From Thereva unica (taxonomy: Eukaryota; Arthropoda; Insecta; Diptera; Therevidae), in the NCBI GenBank assembly GCA_949987705.1, contig OX465284.1, positions 70,231,470 to 70,295,469 on the forward strand: a DNA stretch of 64,000 nt. The letters run 5' to 3'. The notes under the pieces were generated by a model. That model was not told the origin of the DNA, made no database searches, and saw only the letters and a list, made by a program, of their open reading frames with translations. The first letter of the stretch is position 1; every line of letters starts with the position of its first letter. Position numbers and translations under genes: made by a program. Below are positions 33,918 to 45,150 of the stretch, one piece after another.

Positions 33918-33925
33918 TATAAAAG
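33918..33925 (+). promoter_or_regulatory. Possible TATA box of mof
   Basis: TATAAAAG lies 47 bases before the mof start codon. A splice-acceptor-like ATTATTACAG at 33941-33950 offers an alternative: a 5' UTR intron. Confidence 0.3.
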
Positions 33926-33971
33926 ACATTATAATTCGGTATTATTACAGAGAAAAGTGAATCAGTAGGTT

Positions 33972-35312
33972 ATGGTCACCACAGAAGATGTAAAAATGAC
34001 AGAAAAGTCATCGGAAAAAGCAAATTCTAATGAAAGTACAGAAATAAATACTGGCGAAGTTTACTTAATACGACGAGCTGATGGTAATCTACATCCAGCA
34101 CAAATAATCCAGTCTCGATGTGGTGAATTTGATGTCCATGAATATTACGTACATTATGTTGGACTGAACCGGCGTCTCGATGAATGGGTGTCTCGAGATC
34201 GGATCACCTGTGCTACACAGACAGAAAATGGTGATCCTGATGACTCATCGAATAATAATGCAAAAACTTTAAAACAATTAAGTAAGGAACAAATCGCTTC
34301 TCTCGAGAATCCATCACCGGTTGAGAATTCCGATAGGAAACTAACTAGGAACCAGAAGCGGAGACACGACGAGATTAATCATGTCCAGAAGACATACGCT
34401 GAAATGGATCCAACAACTGCTGCACTAGAGAAGGAGCATGAAGCAATCACAAAAGTAAAATACATTGACAAGTTACGCATTGGGCGGTTTGAAATAGATA
34501 CATGGTATTTTTCTCCATATCCTGATGAGTATGGGAAAGTTGGAACGCTGTACGTTTGCGAGTACTGCCTGAAGTATATGAAGTTTGCAAAAACTTATCG
34601 CTACCACGCAACAGAGTGTACACAGAGGCAGCCGCCAGGAAATGAAATCTACAGGCGAGGAACTATATCGATATTCGAAATTGATGGCAAGGACCACAAG
34701 ATTTACTGCCAGACTCTCTGCCTTATGGCGAAGCTGTTTCTGGATCATAAAACCCTTTACTACGATGTTGAGCCTTTCTACTTCTATGTTTTGTGTGAAA
34801 TTGACAAGAAAGGTGCCCACATTGTTGGGTACTTTTCCAAAGAGAAAGAATCTCCAGATAATAACAATGTCGCTTGTATACTGATTCTACCCCCTTATCA
34901 GCGCAAGGGCTATGGTAAACTGTTAATAGCTTTCAGTTATGAACTATCAAGGCGAGAAGGAATCATTGGAAGTCCGGAAAAGCCCCTTTCCGATCTTGGA
35001 CGCCTCAGCTACCGAAGCTACTGGGCTTACACCTTATTAGAATTAATGAAGGAATGCAGAACAACAACGCAGTCCATAAAAGAATTAAGCGAGCTAAGTG
35101 GGATCACCCAAGAGGACATTATCTACACCTTGCAGTCCATGAAGATGGTCAAGTACTGGAAAGGTCAGCATGTTATTTGTGTTACCCCAAAGACGGTGTT
35201 GGAGCACCTGCAGCTTCCGCAATTCAAGAAGCCAAAACTGACTGTGGACTCGACTTGTCTCCGGTGGCTGCCGCCGAAGCGTTCAGGCAACTCTAAGTTT
35301 AAGAAAAATTGA
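33972..35312 (+). CDS. mof: MYST histone acetyltransferase MOF/KAT8
   Basis: The family acetylates histone H4 lysine 16 in MSL and NSL complexes. The 446-residue product has a chromo-barrel at about 28-80 ([28 protein letters not shown]), the linker [20 protein letters not shown], a C2HC finger (C196, C199, H212, C216), and the MYST core with the acetylated lysine equivalent K260 ([14 protein letters not shown]), catalytic C302, acetyl-CoA loop QRKGYGK at 310-316 and E324. The C-terminus, [18 protein letters not shown], distinguishes MOF from Tip60. Length matches vertebrate KAT8 (about 458), not the much longer Drosophila protein. The gene is one uninterrupted exon, so an old functional retrocopy cannot be excluded. 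An ATTAAA near 35388 may be its poly(A) signal. Confidence 0.95.
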   Translation: MVTTEDVKMTEKSSEKANSNESTEINTGEVYLIRRADGNLHPAQIIQSRCGEFDVHEYYVHYVGLNRRLDEWVSRDRITCATQTENGDPDDSSNNNAKTLKQLSKEQIASLENPSPVENSDRKLTRNQKRRHDEINHVQKTYAEMDPTTAALEKEHEAITKVKYIDKLRIGRFEIDTWYFSPYPDEYGKVGTLYVCEYCLKYMKFAKTYRYHATECTQRQPPGNEIYRRGTISIFEIDGKDHKIYCQTLCLMAKLFLDHKTLYYDVEPFYFYVLCEIDKKGAHIVGYFSKEKESPDNNNVACILILPPYQRKGYGKLLIAFSYELSRREGIIGSPEKPLSDLGRLSYRSYWAYTLLELMKECRTTTQSIKELSELSGITQEDIIYTLQSMKMVKYWKGQHVICVTPKTVLEHLQLPQFKKPKLTVDSTCLRWLPPKRSGNSKFKKN

Positions 35313-35497
35313 AACCATTATCCTCATTACCGTTTATGATTAATTTTTTTTATAATTTAAAACAAGAAATTAAATATTTAGAATATTAAAGAAAACAGTT
35401 TTTTATTGTCTTGGTTTCTTGGGTGTAAATACATAAATAGTGTTAATATCATTTTAGTATCTGAGTGTTATTTCATCAGGCATTGGCAAGTGGTCGG

Positions 35498-35842
35498 TCA
35501 CTGATCCAGGCCGCGTCTCCATCGCGAGCAATCATGGTAAATTTCTATCTTACTTCTAGCAACGTTATATCTGTGCACCTTGCCCTTGCAGTACAGGCAG
35601 TCAGCATAGTATTCATTATGTCTAGTTTCAGAATAGTGACGGACAATATCCATTCTAGAAGAAGCCAAGAAGCTTTGGCCGCAACTGAGGCAGACGATGT
35701 TAATTTCCTCCTGTTTTTCTCTGAATCTTATGTGGGTAGCATCGCTTTCTGTTCGGCCAGCATCACGAACTTTTTGGAAACTTCCATTTGAGTTCATTAC
35801 TTTTAAGTTTGTTCGCTCGAGTCCAGTTTTTTGAGATTTCAA
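35498..35842 (-). CDS. Small zinc-finger-like protein, converging on mof
   Basis: A 114-codon frame on the minus strand with two Cys/His clusters: C51-x2-C54-x14-H69-x5-H75 (CLSCGQSF...HYSETRH) and C82-x2-C85-x4-H90 with H103 and C105 (CLYCKGKVH...YHDC). The rest is basic and charged. The alternative start at residue 16 (MNSNGSF) is equally good. It looks like a real small gene because the paired clusters are well spaced and the frame has no break, but I do not recognise the family. A minus-strand AATAAA at 35407-35402 is about 90 bases past the stop, so its 3' end abuts or overlaps the mof 3' end. Confidence 0.6.
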   Translation of the reverse strand: MKSQKTGLERTNLKVMNSNGSFQKVRDAGRTESDATHIRFREKQEEINIVCLSCGQSFLASSRMDIVRHYSETRHNEYYADCLYCKGKVHRYNVARSKIEIYHDCSRWRRGLDQ

Positions 35843-36076
35843 TTATCACAACAATATCAAATTGGCTTCAAGTGTTTACAATCATTTTTCGACTTATTTT
35901 TTTTGATAATTGGAACGTCAAAGTTATGCACACGTGACTATCAACGATTTATTTACAGCGGGTTTGGATTACATTTTATCCGAGATCTCCACCAGCAATA
36001 TTTGAGACATGATGAAATATGGCATTGCTGAATAGAGGCCCATACACTATAAGGTTTTATGCGTTCAAACATGTCC

Positions 36077-36165
36077 CACAGCCAATTCCTGCACGAGGGT
36101 AAGTTAAAATTTCCAGGCTTTACTTACATGAGAAAGTAAAGAAACACAAATTGGGCAAGTTCGGA
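36077..36165 (+). repeat. Direct repeat R1, copy 1
   Basis: The segment with AATTCCTGCA and AGAAAGTAAAGAAACACAAA is repeated in the same orientation at 37751-37830 with scattered differences. It flanks a 1.6-kb block with other repeats. Confidence 0.6.
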
Positions 36166-36259
36166 TGAATTGTTGCTCCCGAGTTATGGAAAAGAGCTCC
36201 AATGTCATGAAACCTTGCAATGTATGGTTCCCTAATCATGTAGGCACGACAGTAATATT

Positions 36260-36438
36260 GGGCCTGACCATGGTTGGCGCTTGAAGTGACTGAATGATGA
36301 CGCGGGGACTAAAAAACGGACGAACTATGTACGCCTGAATTCGTTTTTCCGACAAGTGTCAGTTTTTATCGATATTTATGACTCCGTTTTTAGTCCCCGT
36401 GCCATTTGTCACTTCAAGCACAAACCATGATCAGGCCC
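36260..36438. mobile_element. 179-bp MITE
   Basis: GGGCCTGACCATGGTTGGCG at 36260 runs about 31 bp and is inverted at the right end (GTCACTTCAAGCACAAACCA to 36438) with a few mismatches. A second internal inversion around GGGGACTAAAAA is also visible. Non-coding. Confidence 0.75.
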
Positions 36439-36851
36439 AAAGGCAAGAAATACAGCAGAAGTAGCTAAAGAGTGCTCGCTAGCCTCTTAACTATCCCATT
36501 GTAGTTACTCTCTTTACTATGGCTGCTTTCCATTTAGGAAACCACTGGGCACTGTGTATCCCCATGTCTAACACAGGGTGTTTCATTAACGAATGAGCTA
36601 CGCTTGCTTGGCGTATGGCCGGTTGTACGTAACTCGCACTTGAACCTTTTCTAAAATTTGTTCAACAAAATATTTTTTGGTTTCACAGTCCATTACACTA
36701 ACACAAGCATATTTTCGATGAAAATTTTCTTGCACCCCAGCATTTCTACATAGGCATTGCAATCGTTACAAGATTATAATGAAGAAAAGTGAGTCCAGCG
36801 TATATTATCAAGCTCATATTAAAACCGGTTTGAAATAATGGACAAATCTCT

Positions 36852-37245
36852 TACTGAGTTTCCATGTAGAGTTTACGCTGAGTTTACTCAGATTAAGAGC
36901 AAATGGAAAAGCGGGATTAGTAAAGTTTCTCAACGAAACCAGTCCGGTTAAGCTGCATTTTGCACATGTGTGTGTTTCAGTATCTTTTACTTTTATCTGT
37001 CACCTTAATCCAGAACCGTCATGTACTGAGTTTCCAAGCAGAGTTTGCCCTGAGTTTACTCAGATTAAACGCCCATGGAAACGGGGATTGAGTAAAGTTT
37101 CGTAAAATCCAAGTAAACTCAACGAAGCCGGCGGTGAGGCAGGGTTTTGCATATGTGTGTTTCAGTATCCTTTACCGCACATATACTAAGGAGATATAGT
37201 GTAAAATTATTTATCTGTCAATTCAACCCAGAACTGCCATGGAAA
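36852..37245 (+). repeat. Tandem repeat, 172-bp unit, about two copies
   Basis: TACTGAGTTTCCA recurs at 36852 and 37024, followed in both by GAGTTTACTCAGATTAA, GGGATT(G)AGTAAAGTTTC and GTGTTTCAGTATC. The copies are diverged. Confidence 0.7.
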
Positions 37246-37556
37246 CGGCATCGAGTGATCTTGAGAGAATAAGATTTCTGGTTACTTAACGAAAACTCTA
37301 TCCTGGCTCATGAAAACACAGTAATGGAGACAGCATTTGAGTTAACCTAGGGGGAAAAGCTTTCTGTTTACTCGACGAAAACTCTACAAATGCCTTGGCC
37401 GTCTTGGTAGGCTGCAAATGTCAAATAATCTAGTCGAAGTGGATAACAGCTGATTCAACTTTTAGAAAAAACAAACGAAGAAAACTATTTGTTTTTCAAT
37501 CATATTAGCTTTGTTCCAGTACTTTTCCTGCAAAAATTTGTTGGGCAAAAACTTAG

Positions 37557-37754
37557 TTGAATGGTGGAGATAATTTTGTCAAAAATTCAGAAAGTAAAGA
37601 AATGACTTTTGGGCAACTACTTGCAAATAAAGAAGAAGATAACATAAATGTCGATAGTCTAGGTGTATGCCACTATTTAAGATACCCACACACATTCAAA
37701 AAATTGTCAATTGACAACTTGCAAGAAATCGCAGGACCGAAAACCTCCGGCTAA
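37557..37754 (+). CDS. Short open frame, unrecognised
   Basis: A 65-codon frame (MNGGDNFVKNSESKEMTFGQ... VDSLGVCHYLRYPHTFKKLS) has plausible codon use. It ends exactly where direct repeat R1 copy 2 (37751) begins, so a longer frame may have been cut by that repeat. I do not recognise it. Confidence 0.25.
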   Translation: MNGGDNFVKNSESKEMTFGQLLANKEEDNINVDSLGVCHYLRYPHTFKKLSIDNLQEIAGPKTSG

Positions 37755-37830
37755 TTCCTGCAGTAGGGGAAGTGAAAATTTCCCCGCTTTTTCTTGCATG
37801 AGAAAGTAAAGAAACACAAATTGGGAAAAT
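37751..37830 (+). repeat. Direct repeat R1, copy 2
   Basis: Second copy of the segment at 36077-36165 (AATTCCTGCA, AGAAAGTAAAGAAACACAAA). Confidence 0.6.
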
Positions 37831-38130
37831 TTTTGACCCGCGTGATCTCACATTCGAGTTCTGGAACAAAGCTATTATCAACAAATTATTGAAATAAAAA
37901 CCAAAACTCAATCACAGGAGAAGAAAGTAGAGCCTACCAAAATGGCGGACACAAAACCGCTCTTCACAGCCACTTGATTACACTCCATCTTAGTATTCAT
38001 TAATCTGAGAATGGAACACCCTGAGCTGGACACGTTGGCTTAATGTGTCCTAAATTTATATTAGTTGTAGTTAATTGGCTCCCAAGTGTGACGAAATTCC
38101 TTCGAATAAAGACCGACATTAGTTAGAGTT

Positions 38131-38213
38131 CGAGGCCCAGCGGCATCGACAGCAGCGTATCCGTTGCGGGGACGTCCCGCTCGGACTGCGAGCTAAACGG
38201 ATCAAAGAAGAAA
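38131..38213 (+). mobile_element. 3' end of LINE family L3
   Basis: GTTCGAGGCCCAGCGGCATC through GGGGACGTCCCGCTCGGACT closely matches 24455-24535 and the minus strand of 48085-48160. Only the tail survives. Confidence 0.7.
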
Positions 38214-38630
38214 GTTCGACATTTACGTATACATAGAAATTTTTTTGGGCTTCATTAAAGACGGCTATTAATAATCGCTACCGGCTGTTTGTTTTGGAAA
38301 TGAGGCCAATTTTACACTAGCCAACAGCCAAAAAACAAAAATCTGTCATCATTCCTTTTTGAAATTCGATGGAAAACCGCATGGGCTTCCAACGAGCTAA
38401 ATTTTTCGAACGAACTGTACGTCAGAGTGTATTGTTTGTTGTTGTTTTTAATCTTAATTCTCCTTCCTTTCTGCTATTTCTCCCTCTTTTCTTTCAGAAA
38501 AAAACAACAACCACACGGCTGCCAAAAAGTTGACTCGGAGATCCAGTGAAAGAGTTAATTCAAAAAATGTATCTCTCCCTTTAATCCTCGCTAACCCTTT
38601 TCAAAACAAATGATGTTTTCAGTTGATATT

Positions 38631-39200
38631 CAGCGCGTTTATGTGCAGGACCGAACCGGTCTATTGGACCGATCCGGTCTTGAGTTTATGTGCGCATTCG
38701 AATATAACCTCACCCTTAGCTGTGACAACGAAATCAAAATGAAACATTTTAGCAATCTTCTAAAAACATGATTTATTTGAACAATGTGTGAAGTAATTTT
38801 GCGAGCTAACATTTCTCTAAACCAATTTTATTAAAAATGTCGTTGCTTCGCATTTTCCCCATCCATTAGCGCCGTTATATTAAGCTTAGTGCACACGTCT
38901 GGAAGTGTTTTTATTACCTCTTCCTATGCCCAATGTTCACCTATTTCAATAATAATATTAAATTTCACTTATTTTAAACTTATTTCCACCCTTTTTTTGA
39001 TTTATTGGAATAAATAAGGTTATGTTTTGGTCCAAAACAGTTTATGTGTCGGTACCGAAACGGTTCGGTCCACTATGGTCCACCCGAAAATCAAGACCAA
39101 AAGGACCGAAAATGGTTCGGTCCCGTCCTCGTTTATGCGGGGTTTTTTGGGACCTTTTTTGGTACTTGGGACCGGTTCGGTCCTGCACATAAACGCGCTG
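38631..39200. mobile_element. 570-bp TIR element with perfect 30-bp ends
   Basis: CAGCGCGTTTATGTGCAGGA at 38631 begins a 30-base arm inverted exactly at 39171-39200, flanked by ATT on both sides (38628-38630, 39201-39203). The interior is full of GGACCG/CGGTCC motifs in both orientations near the ends. No coding frame. Confidence 0.85.
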
Positions 39201-39204
39201 ATTA

Positions 39205-39724
39205 GCTGTGTTTATTGAGACCGAAAAAAGGCAGAGCAGCTAGAGGCAGCTCACAGTAGAGAAGCTGTCAAAAATAACTAAACCAAGTTGGCGCAATTCA
39301 GAGCGCAAGAAATCTCATGAAGCACTTTTCAGGCAAGAATTCTCAAAGTGCGTTGACAGAACTTCAACTTGACAGTTTCTAAAGTGAGATTTATTTAAAC
39401 TTGATAAATACGCTACTAAATTAAAAAAATGGAAAAATATTTATTAAGTCAGTTGGTGGAAGCGCTAGATAATTCCTCTAATTCAGATATTCAATTAACG
39501 GACGTCGGTATTGTGACAGTTGACAAACAGATGATTGCTTGCCTGCAGTTGCTCTACCAAAAAAGGTAAATCAGAAAACCGTGCTCTAGCTCAACTAAGA
39601 GCAACCTCATGAAACACAAATCAGACCAACTTCAGGCAAGTAAGAGCAACCAAATTGCTCATGAAACACCTTTTCGTGAGATATCTCAAACTAGCTCAAC
39701 CTAGAGCAGCTCAATAAACAAAGC
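39205..39724. mobile_element. Short inverted-repeat element with an exon-like frame
   Basis: AGCTGTGTTTATTGAG on the left pairs with the inverse of AGCTTTGTTTATTGAG on the right (15 of 16). Inside, 39429-39565 is an ATG frame (MEKYLLSQLVEALDN, DKQMIACLQLLYQ) ending at a donor-like AAAAG|GTAAAT. It could be the first exon of a decayed DNA transposase or of a lost host gene; no second exon is seen. Confidence 0.45.
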
Positions 39725-40038
39725 TGATTGTTGATTGGTGGCTCTTGTGAAACTGGACATAACAACAAAACTTTATCAATCAATATTCCCATTGCCGCAA
39801 AAATTAGAATAACAAAGTAAAAATTTAATTAATTAATATCAAAATTTATATATTTTTTATCATTAGAAAATGGCAATGCTATAAATTGAAACGAAATCAC
39901 AGCTATCTTCAGGGCAATTTTTTGGCGCCGTATGTACTGAAAATTGAAATTTGACGTGACCGAGTCGGTGTTACAAAAAACGGGAATAAACATTTTGCTG
40001 GAGGAATATTCATTTTAAATTTTATTGCAAATTCTAAA

Positions 40039-40792
40039 ATGTCGACTGGACCAGCAAAAGTGTTCATTAAAATTGAGTCCCTTGCAGAGCAGCAGGTAAA
40101 ATTGCGTTAAGCAAAGTGACGCACCTTAAGTTCTACTTAATTACTATGCGTGTGAGACTTACATCTTGAAATTTTAGGAAAACATGAAGAATACCAGAAA
40201 GACCTTCAAAGTTTTACAAAAAGATGCAGTTGATAAAGAAAATTTAGCTGGGCGAACAGTTGGAGGTAAACTCTTCAATAAAGCCAAAAGGTGAGTGTAG
40301 CTGGTTACGAAATAATCAAATAACAGTATTGAAAATAATATGTGTTGATAAAAAATCCAATTGAGAATAAAAACAAACTTCTCTAGTTTCAGTGGCAATA
40401 TCAGTTTATCAGAGATAACGAAAAAGAAAAAACTGGAAACAAAAGGAACTCAAACTGAGGAGAAAGAAATTGTTGCTGCCAAATTAGAAGTTACAGTCGA
40501 GGATCTTACTACAACTGAGAATCCTGGAGAAAATTATTGGGAGATTTTAGCCGAAAAAAGACGACAGGCTTTGGAAGTAACTCTAGAAGAAAATAAGGGC
40601 CTATATGAACGTATTGAGGGATTGGAAGAGGAACTGAATCTATCCCGACAAATGCTTGACGAAGCCCGGAATCTTGTAGAAGTTCTTACTGAAATGCTTC
40701 ACGAAGGAGAGGATGACACCAATCAAGGTGCAAGTACCAGCGGCGAGTTTAAAGTTATAGAGGAAGAAAATGAAGAAACCGACGATGATTAA
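40039..40792 (+). CDS. geminin: Geminin, three exons
   Basis: Geminin binds Cdt1 and blocks re-licensing of replication origins in the nucleus. Exons 40039-40095 (19 codons), 40178-40290 and 40387-40792 join in phase to 191 residues, the size of the Drosophila protein. An N-terminal region (TRKTFKVLQKDAVDKEN) aligns with the destruction-box region of the family, but the canonical RxxL reads R26-x-x-F29. From Y107-W108 (NYWEILAEKRRQALE) to about residue 162 runs the geminin coiled coil with its heptads, followed by an acidic tail (EEENEETDDD). Exon 3 has two possible acceptors (after 40386 or 40392) that both keep frame. The short introns (82 and 96 bp) contrast with those of Ubc9 and the cuticle gene. 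Confidence 0.92.
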
Positions 40793-40995
40793 TACTTCCT
40801 TCGTAATTGTTTTTTAATTTTTGAAATCATTTTTTTGTGTATTTTAATGTATTCCTTCAAATGTATTTAATAAGTAAATAATTTTGTTTTGTAATCTTCC
40901 TTTCTGGAAATATTTGAACTACTTTTAGTACACTCGAAAGAGGAAGTGACATTTGCCGCCATATTGAAGACAGTTAACAGTTAAATAATTTCAAA

Positions 40996-41134
40996 ATGAA
41001 TTTTGCTAGTAAGAAAATGTGCGGACAAAAAGGATTATTTGTTAATTCTTCAAATTTAAGTGAAAAAATGCAGCCCGAGGCTCCTGGTAGGTTTGTGCAG
41101 AATAGCGCTGAACTGAAGACGATTGAAGAAATTC
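40996..41134 (+). CDS. Possible first exon of an unrecognised small gene
   Basis: An ATG frame (MNFASKKMCGQKGLFVNSSN, then EKMQPEAPGRFVQNSAELKT) 200 bases after geminin ends at a donor-like GTATCC at 41135. An earlier donor at GGTAG|GTTTGT would connect in phase to an open frame at about 41487-41678 containing a hydrophobic helix (FFASLILICIILPP) and a Cys. The splice choice is uncertain and I do not recognise the product. Confidence 0.35.
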
Positions 41135-41879
41135 GTATCCTTTTTATTGCACGTTACTTTCGTGTATTCTACCAAACATATTAATATTAATTTATTCCGT
41201 TTAATTCGCGTGTCTGCAAAAAAAAATTTCCTATCAGGCCCTGTTTATGTATACTTGTTTAGTTCCAGATCAAGTTTTGAATCTCGTCTAATTAGACGGC
41301 GGCAACAGTATTTCTGACGATACTCAGTGCATGTTGAAAGGCGGCAGATGTTGCTTATTGCCTCAGTGTGAGAGCAACCTAAACGTTCATTCGTCTCCAC
41401 GTCTTTCTAGTTCTTTCCAATTTGTTTAACCTCCGTATATCCTCTTACACGTCATTCATCTATTCTTCATGCATTCTGTCTTTAGAAGCTCGTACATTTC
41501 CGAGCCATCGTATTCGAAAGAAAAACCAATGAAGAGCTTTTTTGCAAGTTTAATTCTAATATGCATTATACTGCCTCCGAATTTAGGGACATCGTCCTAC
41601 TACTCTGATATTACTTGTTTGCAACAGACTGTACAAAAAAACATAGCCGACTTGCATCAAGTAATTGAAAACCATTAATTAATTAAGAGTTGTCATTTCA
41701 CTTCCCCTGAATTTAAAAAAGCCAATAATAAAGCCCGTAGTAAATAATAAAGTTTCTGCAAAAAAATAAATAAATCGAGAATAGCATCACAGTGTTCTAA
41801 ATTAGTTTCAATCAATAAAGATAGTTACGATAAATTAAAGCATAACGAATAATTATTTTCATTAATCAAATTCAAAAAT

Positions 41880-42960
41880 CTATGCCTCCACAATGAGTAT
41901 ACATACATCCATATGTATATGTATTTACATATACATATGTACATATATTTTGCAATCCTACCTCGTCTAATTTCAAGTTGGAAATTTTGCTGCCGCAAAA
42001 GAAATAAGAAATGTCTTTCCAGTACAAAATTTCACTACCTCGAAAAACGTAAAGCGTGTACTACATTATTCGCGAAGTCGATTCACTTTGTGTGACTTTA
42101 CTTCGACTCGGGCGACCACATCTTTGCTTGGTTTTTTAGACTTCTATTAACTTCCGAAGTACTTCGTTGAAGGCTTAAGAAGAGTCTTTCCAGTGCAAAA
42201 TTTCACTCAAAAAATACATAATGAAATGTCTCTTCGGTTCGTATTTATTATCTCACCACGGCTCAGTTTAAATTAGATTTTGTACTGCCGCAAAAGAAGT
42301 ACCAAATGTCTTTCAGTTCATATTTACAATCTCCCTACGCCGCATTTCAAATTTGTAAGATATCGCCTAACAAAACCCGTCTAGCGACACTCTGCCCAGA
42401 CGCATTTTTTTTTATGACAAGGTTTATAACCTTCTTTACTATACGGACAATAAATCGATACACTTGTTGCTGGTAGCTACGACTTTCGGATGGAAGAACC
42501 GATTTATGATAGGGTAAAATATTCAATGGTATCGACTGTTTATGATTTGGTAATTAGGATCCAAGGGAGAGAATATATCGAAAACATTATTTATTATATA
42601 TAGACAGGGTAGACTTAAACCCTGCTTATGTTTAAGGCAGTTGAATTTAAATTCTTGGCGTAGCAGCAACGTACTCGGCAATTGTCATAGGGGCGTGCGG
42701 TTAAGTTGGTGGACAAACCGAATTTTTTGTTATAGTTTTACAAATTGTATATTTTACTGCCGCAAAAGAAGTAAAAATGTCTCCCCACTACGTAATTTAA
42801 ATTACAACTGGCCTCATTTATCTCGATACACGCTCATATATCAGCAAGACTTACATATTTTTGAACCGTGATATTTAAAAAAGTTGAGGCATCAGTACAA
42901 TTTACCATCGCGTAAGCGAGAAATGTACTGCCTTGTGTAAGTCCGGCTCAACTTTAATGT
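41880..42960. repeat. Repeat debris: TATATG simple repeat and a recurring module
   Basis: A TACATATGTATATG-type simple repeat lies at 41895-41950. The phrase TGCCGCAAAAGAA(A/G)TA, followed by AATGTCT, recurs near 41990, 42285 and 42760, in a module with CAGTACAAAATTTCACT. A segment at 42882-42955 (TTGAGGCATCAGTACAATTT) is repeated, diverged, at 59668-59745. No coding sequence is seen. Confidence 0.5.
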
Positions 42961-43194
42961 ACGAGTATATCAATGCTTTCTTCCCAGCATTTTTCAAATA
43001 TTCGTCACATTATGAAAGTCTGGTCTGGTCTATCTGTTCAGCCGAAATTTTGTTTGGTAGTCTTCAACTTTGTCTTCCATGTATGGTTTCAGTTTTCAGT
43101 TTATTTAATAAAATATCTCGAAGAAGTTTCTAGGCTGTGTTCAACAACGTGATTGGTCTGCAGTTTTTGTACTTCAGCTTTCCTTGCTTTCTTC

Positions 43195-45150
43195 TTCGAT
43201 GTCTCTACAGCCCACTTCGAGCCTTGCCCTCCATCAGCTTCTTCCTCCAGACGTCTCTCTGCTCCACAGCTTGTCTCCAGTTTCTTGTGTTGAGCGGTTT
43301 TGCTGCATCGGCCTTAACGTTGTCTTCCCACCTTGACCGTGGTTTGCCAACTGGTAGTAGATACAGGGCTTTGGTTTTGGTATCCTTGAGTCATCCATTC
43401 TTTGAACATTTTTTTTTTATGAAAAAACCAAGCTTAGGTGTAACCCTTTGTACTACCAGTCCGTCATGTCGTTCAGTTCATGGTGCAATGTCTAGTAGTA
43501 GCTTGGTTTGAAGAATAGAGGAGAATAGGAAAGGTTAGAGGGGGTCTGGAGGGTGTAGAAGAAGATGACGATGAACCTCACGTTTGAACTCTAAGATGTT
43601 GTACGAGTTCGGAAATACTGACTGCGGGAGATTATTCCACAGTCGAGTTATTCTATTCATAAACGAACTTCTAAACCGTATTGTGCGTGAACGAGGGGGC
43701 TGTAGGGTATGGGGGTGAGCCGAGCGGGCTAGTCTTGTGTTGCGGGAAAAGTATTGCCGTGCAGGCAGGAGGTCCTGACCGGCCCAACGTAAACGTAATA
43801 GCTTAGCATGTGTCGAGAGTTTACACTTTTTGTGTAGATCGTACAATTCGTGATTGTAGCGTATTCTCCATGCATTGCCTTCATTGATTGGGCCGTATAT
43901 CCTTCCGAGAACCTTCCTCTCAAATATATCCATCTTGTCGGCGGATATCTGGGAGATACTCCATGCATACGTAGCTGCTGTACGTATGATGACTTTGTAG
44001 ATTCTTATTTTGGTTTTTCTGTGGATGTATCTGGGTTTTATTACTGGCAGTAGTGAGAAGTATGTGTTGCGGTTTCTTCTTCTTCTTTCCACCCTTGACT
44101 GAATTAGAATCTTGTTTTTGTCTGCAGTCATTTGCAGCGCTATATGTCTGGCTCCGTATAATGAAGGTATGACAGTGCTCTGGCAAGGCAGTTAATATCG
44201 TCGGCATATCCTGCCAACTGTTTGGATTTGTTAAGCAGGACTGCGTTCGTATCAATGTTAACCTTGCGAACTACTCCTTCAAGGCAGAGATTAAATAGCA
44301 TGGGTGCCAGTCCATTGCCCTGCTTTAAGCCTTGCTTGACTGGGAAGGACTCCGTCAATTCTCCTTAGATTGTGACTGTACACCTTGTATTTTCCATTGT
44401 CATTTTCGTCAGTTTTCACTATCTCAGGTTATTTAGGTCCAGCATTGTCGCATAAATTTGTTCCTTGTCGATGTTGTCGTATGCTTGTTTAAAGTCGATG
44501 TTATATTCCTAACATTTTCGGAGGATTTGCCTTATTAAAAAGTTGATTCATTGCTGACCTATTTCTTCTGAATCCAGCTTGGTATTCACTTATTGCGGCC
44601 TCTGAATAGGGTCCAGCCTGGCCTTAATTATATTTGTCATTATTTTATATACTGTGCTTAAAAGAGATATGCCTCTATAGTTTCCACAGTTGAAATTGTC
44701 CTCTTTCCTGTGTATTGAGCAGATAATGCTTTGCTCCCAACCTTCAGGGATTTTTTCGTTCTTCTAAATGCAGTATAGTAATTCATGTATAGTTGCTGAA
44801 AGCGATTCGCCTCCTTGTTTGATAAACTCTGCTGGGATGCAATCAATTTCTGGAGATTGATTGTTCTTTAAGGATTATATGGCACTGTGTAGTTTTTCCA
44901 GGTTTGGTACATTTGTTTCTTTGGCGTCATCGTTATATTGTAGACGGAAATCTGGTAACATGTCTGGTGTTTTCATTTGCGTTCAGTAGCTCGCTAAAAA
45001 TTCTTTCCATCTTTTCTTTATATCTTCGCTGCCTGTGACTATAGTGCCTTCTTTTGTTCTACATATACCGGAGGAGGGTTCGAAGCCCTTCTTGAAGAAG
45101 TTTACTTCCTTGTATGCTTCTCGTGTTTTGTTTTGCGCAAAGTTTTCCTC
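43195..45150 (-). pseudogene. LINE (family L4), degenerate, with nested CR1-like insertion
   Basis: Minus strand: linker and RT entry remains from about 45150; 44358-44140 gives FPVKQGLKQGNGLAPMLFNL and an intact GYADDIN box; 44131-43850 gives the post-RT region (IRIYKVIIRTAATYAW, RYNHELYDL, KLLRLRWAG). After an interruption (43405-43800) it resumes with RMDDSRIPKP at about 43400 and ends near 43195. The order and motifs match the open LINE at 56037-57641, so it is the same family. There are many frameshifts. Confidence 0.8.
43405..43800 (-). mobile_element. CR1-like LINE 3' end inserted in LINE L4
   Basis: The minus-strand frame continues without a stop from L4 (LRLRWAGQ) into SFMNRITRLWNNLPQSVFPN and FKREVHRHLL, the closing block of CR1/Jockey-type ORF2, followed by a stop and a 3' UTR ending in an A-rich tail (CATAAAAAAAAA on the minus strand). 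L4 coding resumes directly after it. Related 3' ends are at 25722-25833 and 54590-54720. Confidence 0.8.

Noticed and set aside
43137..43511. 124-codon plus-strand frame
   Set aside because: Antisense of the L4 LINE 3' end and the nested CR1-like fragment.
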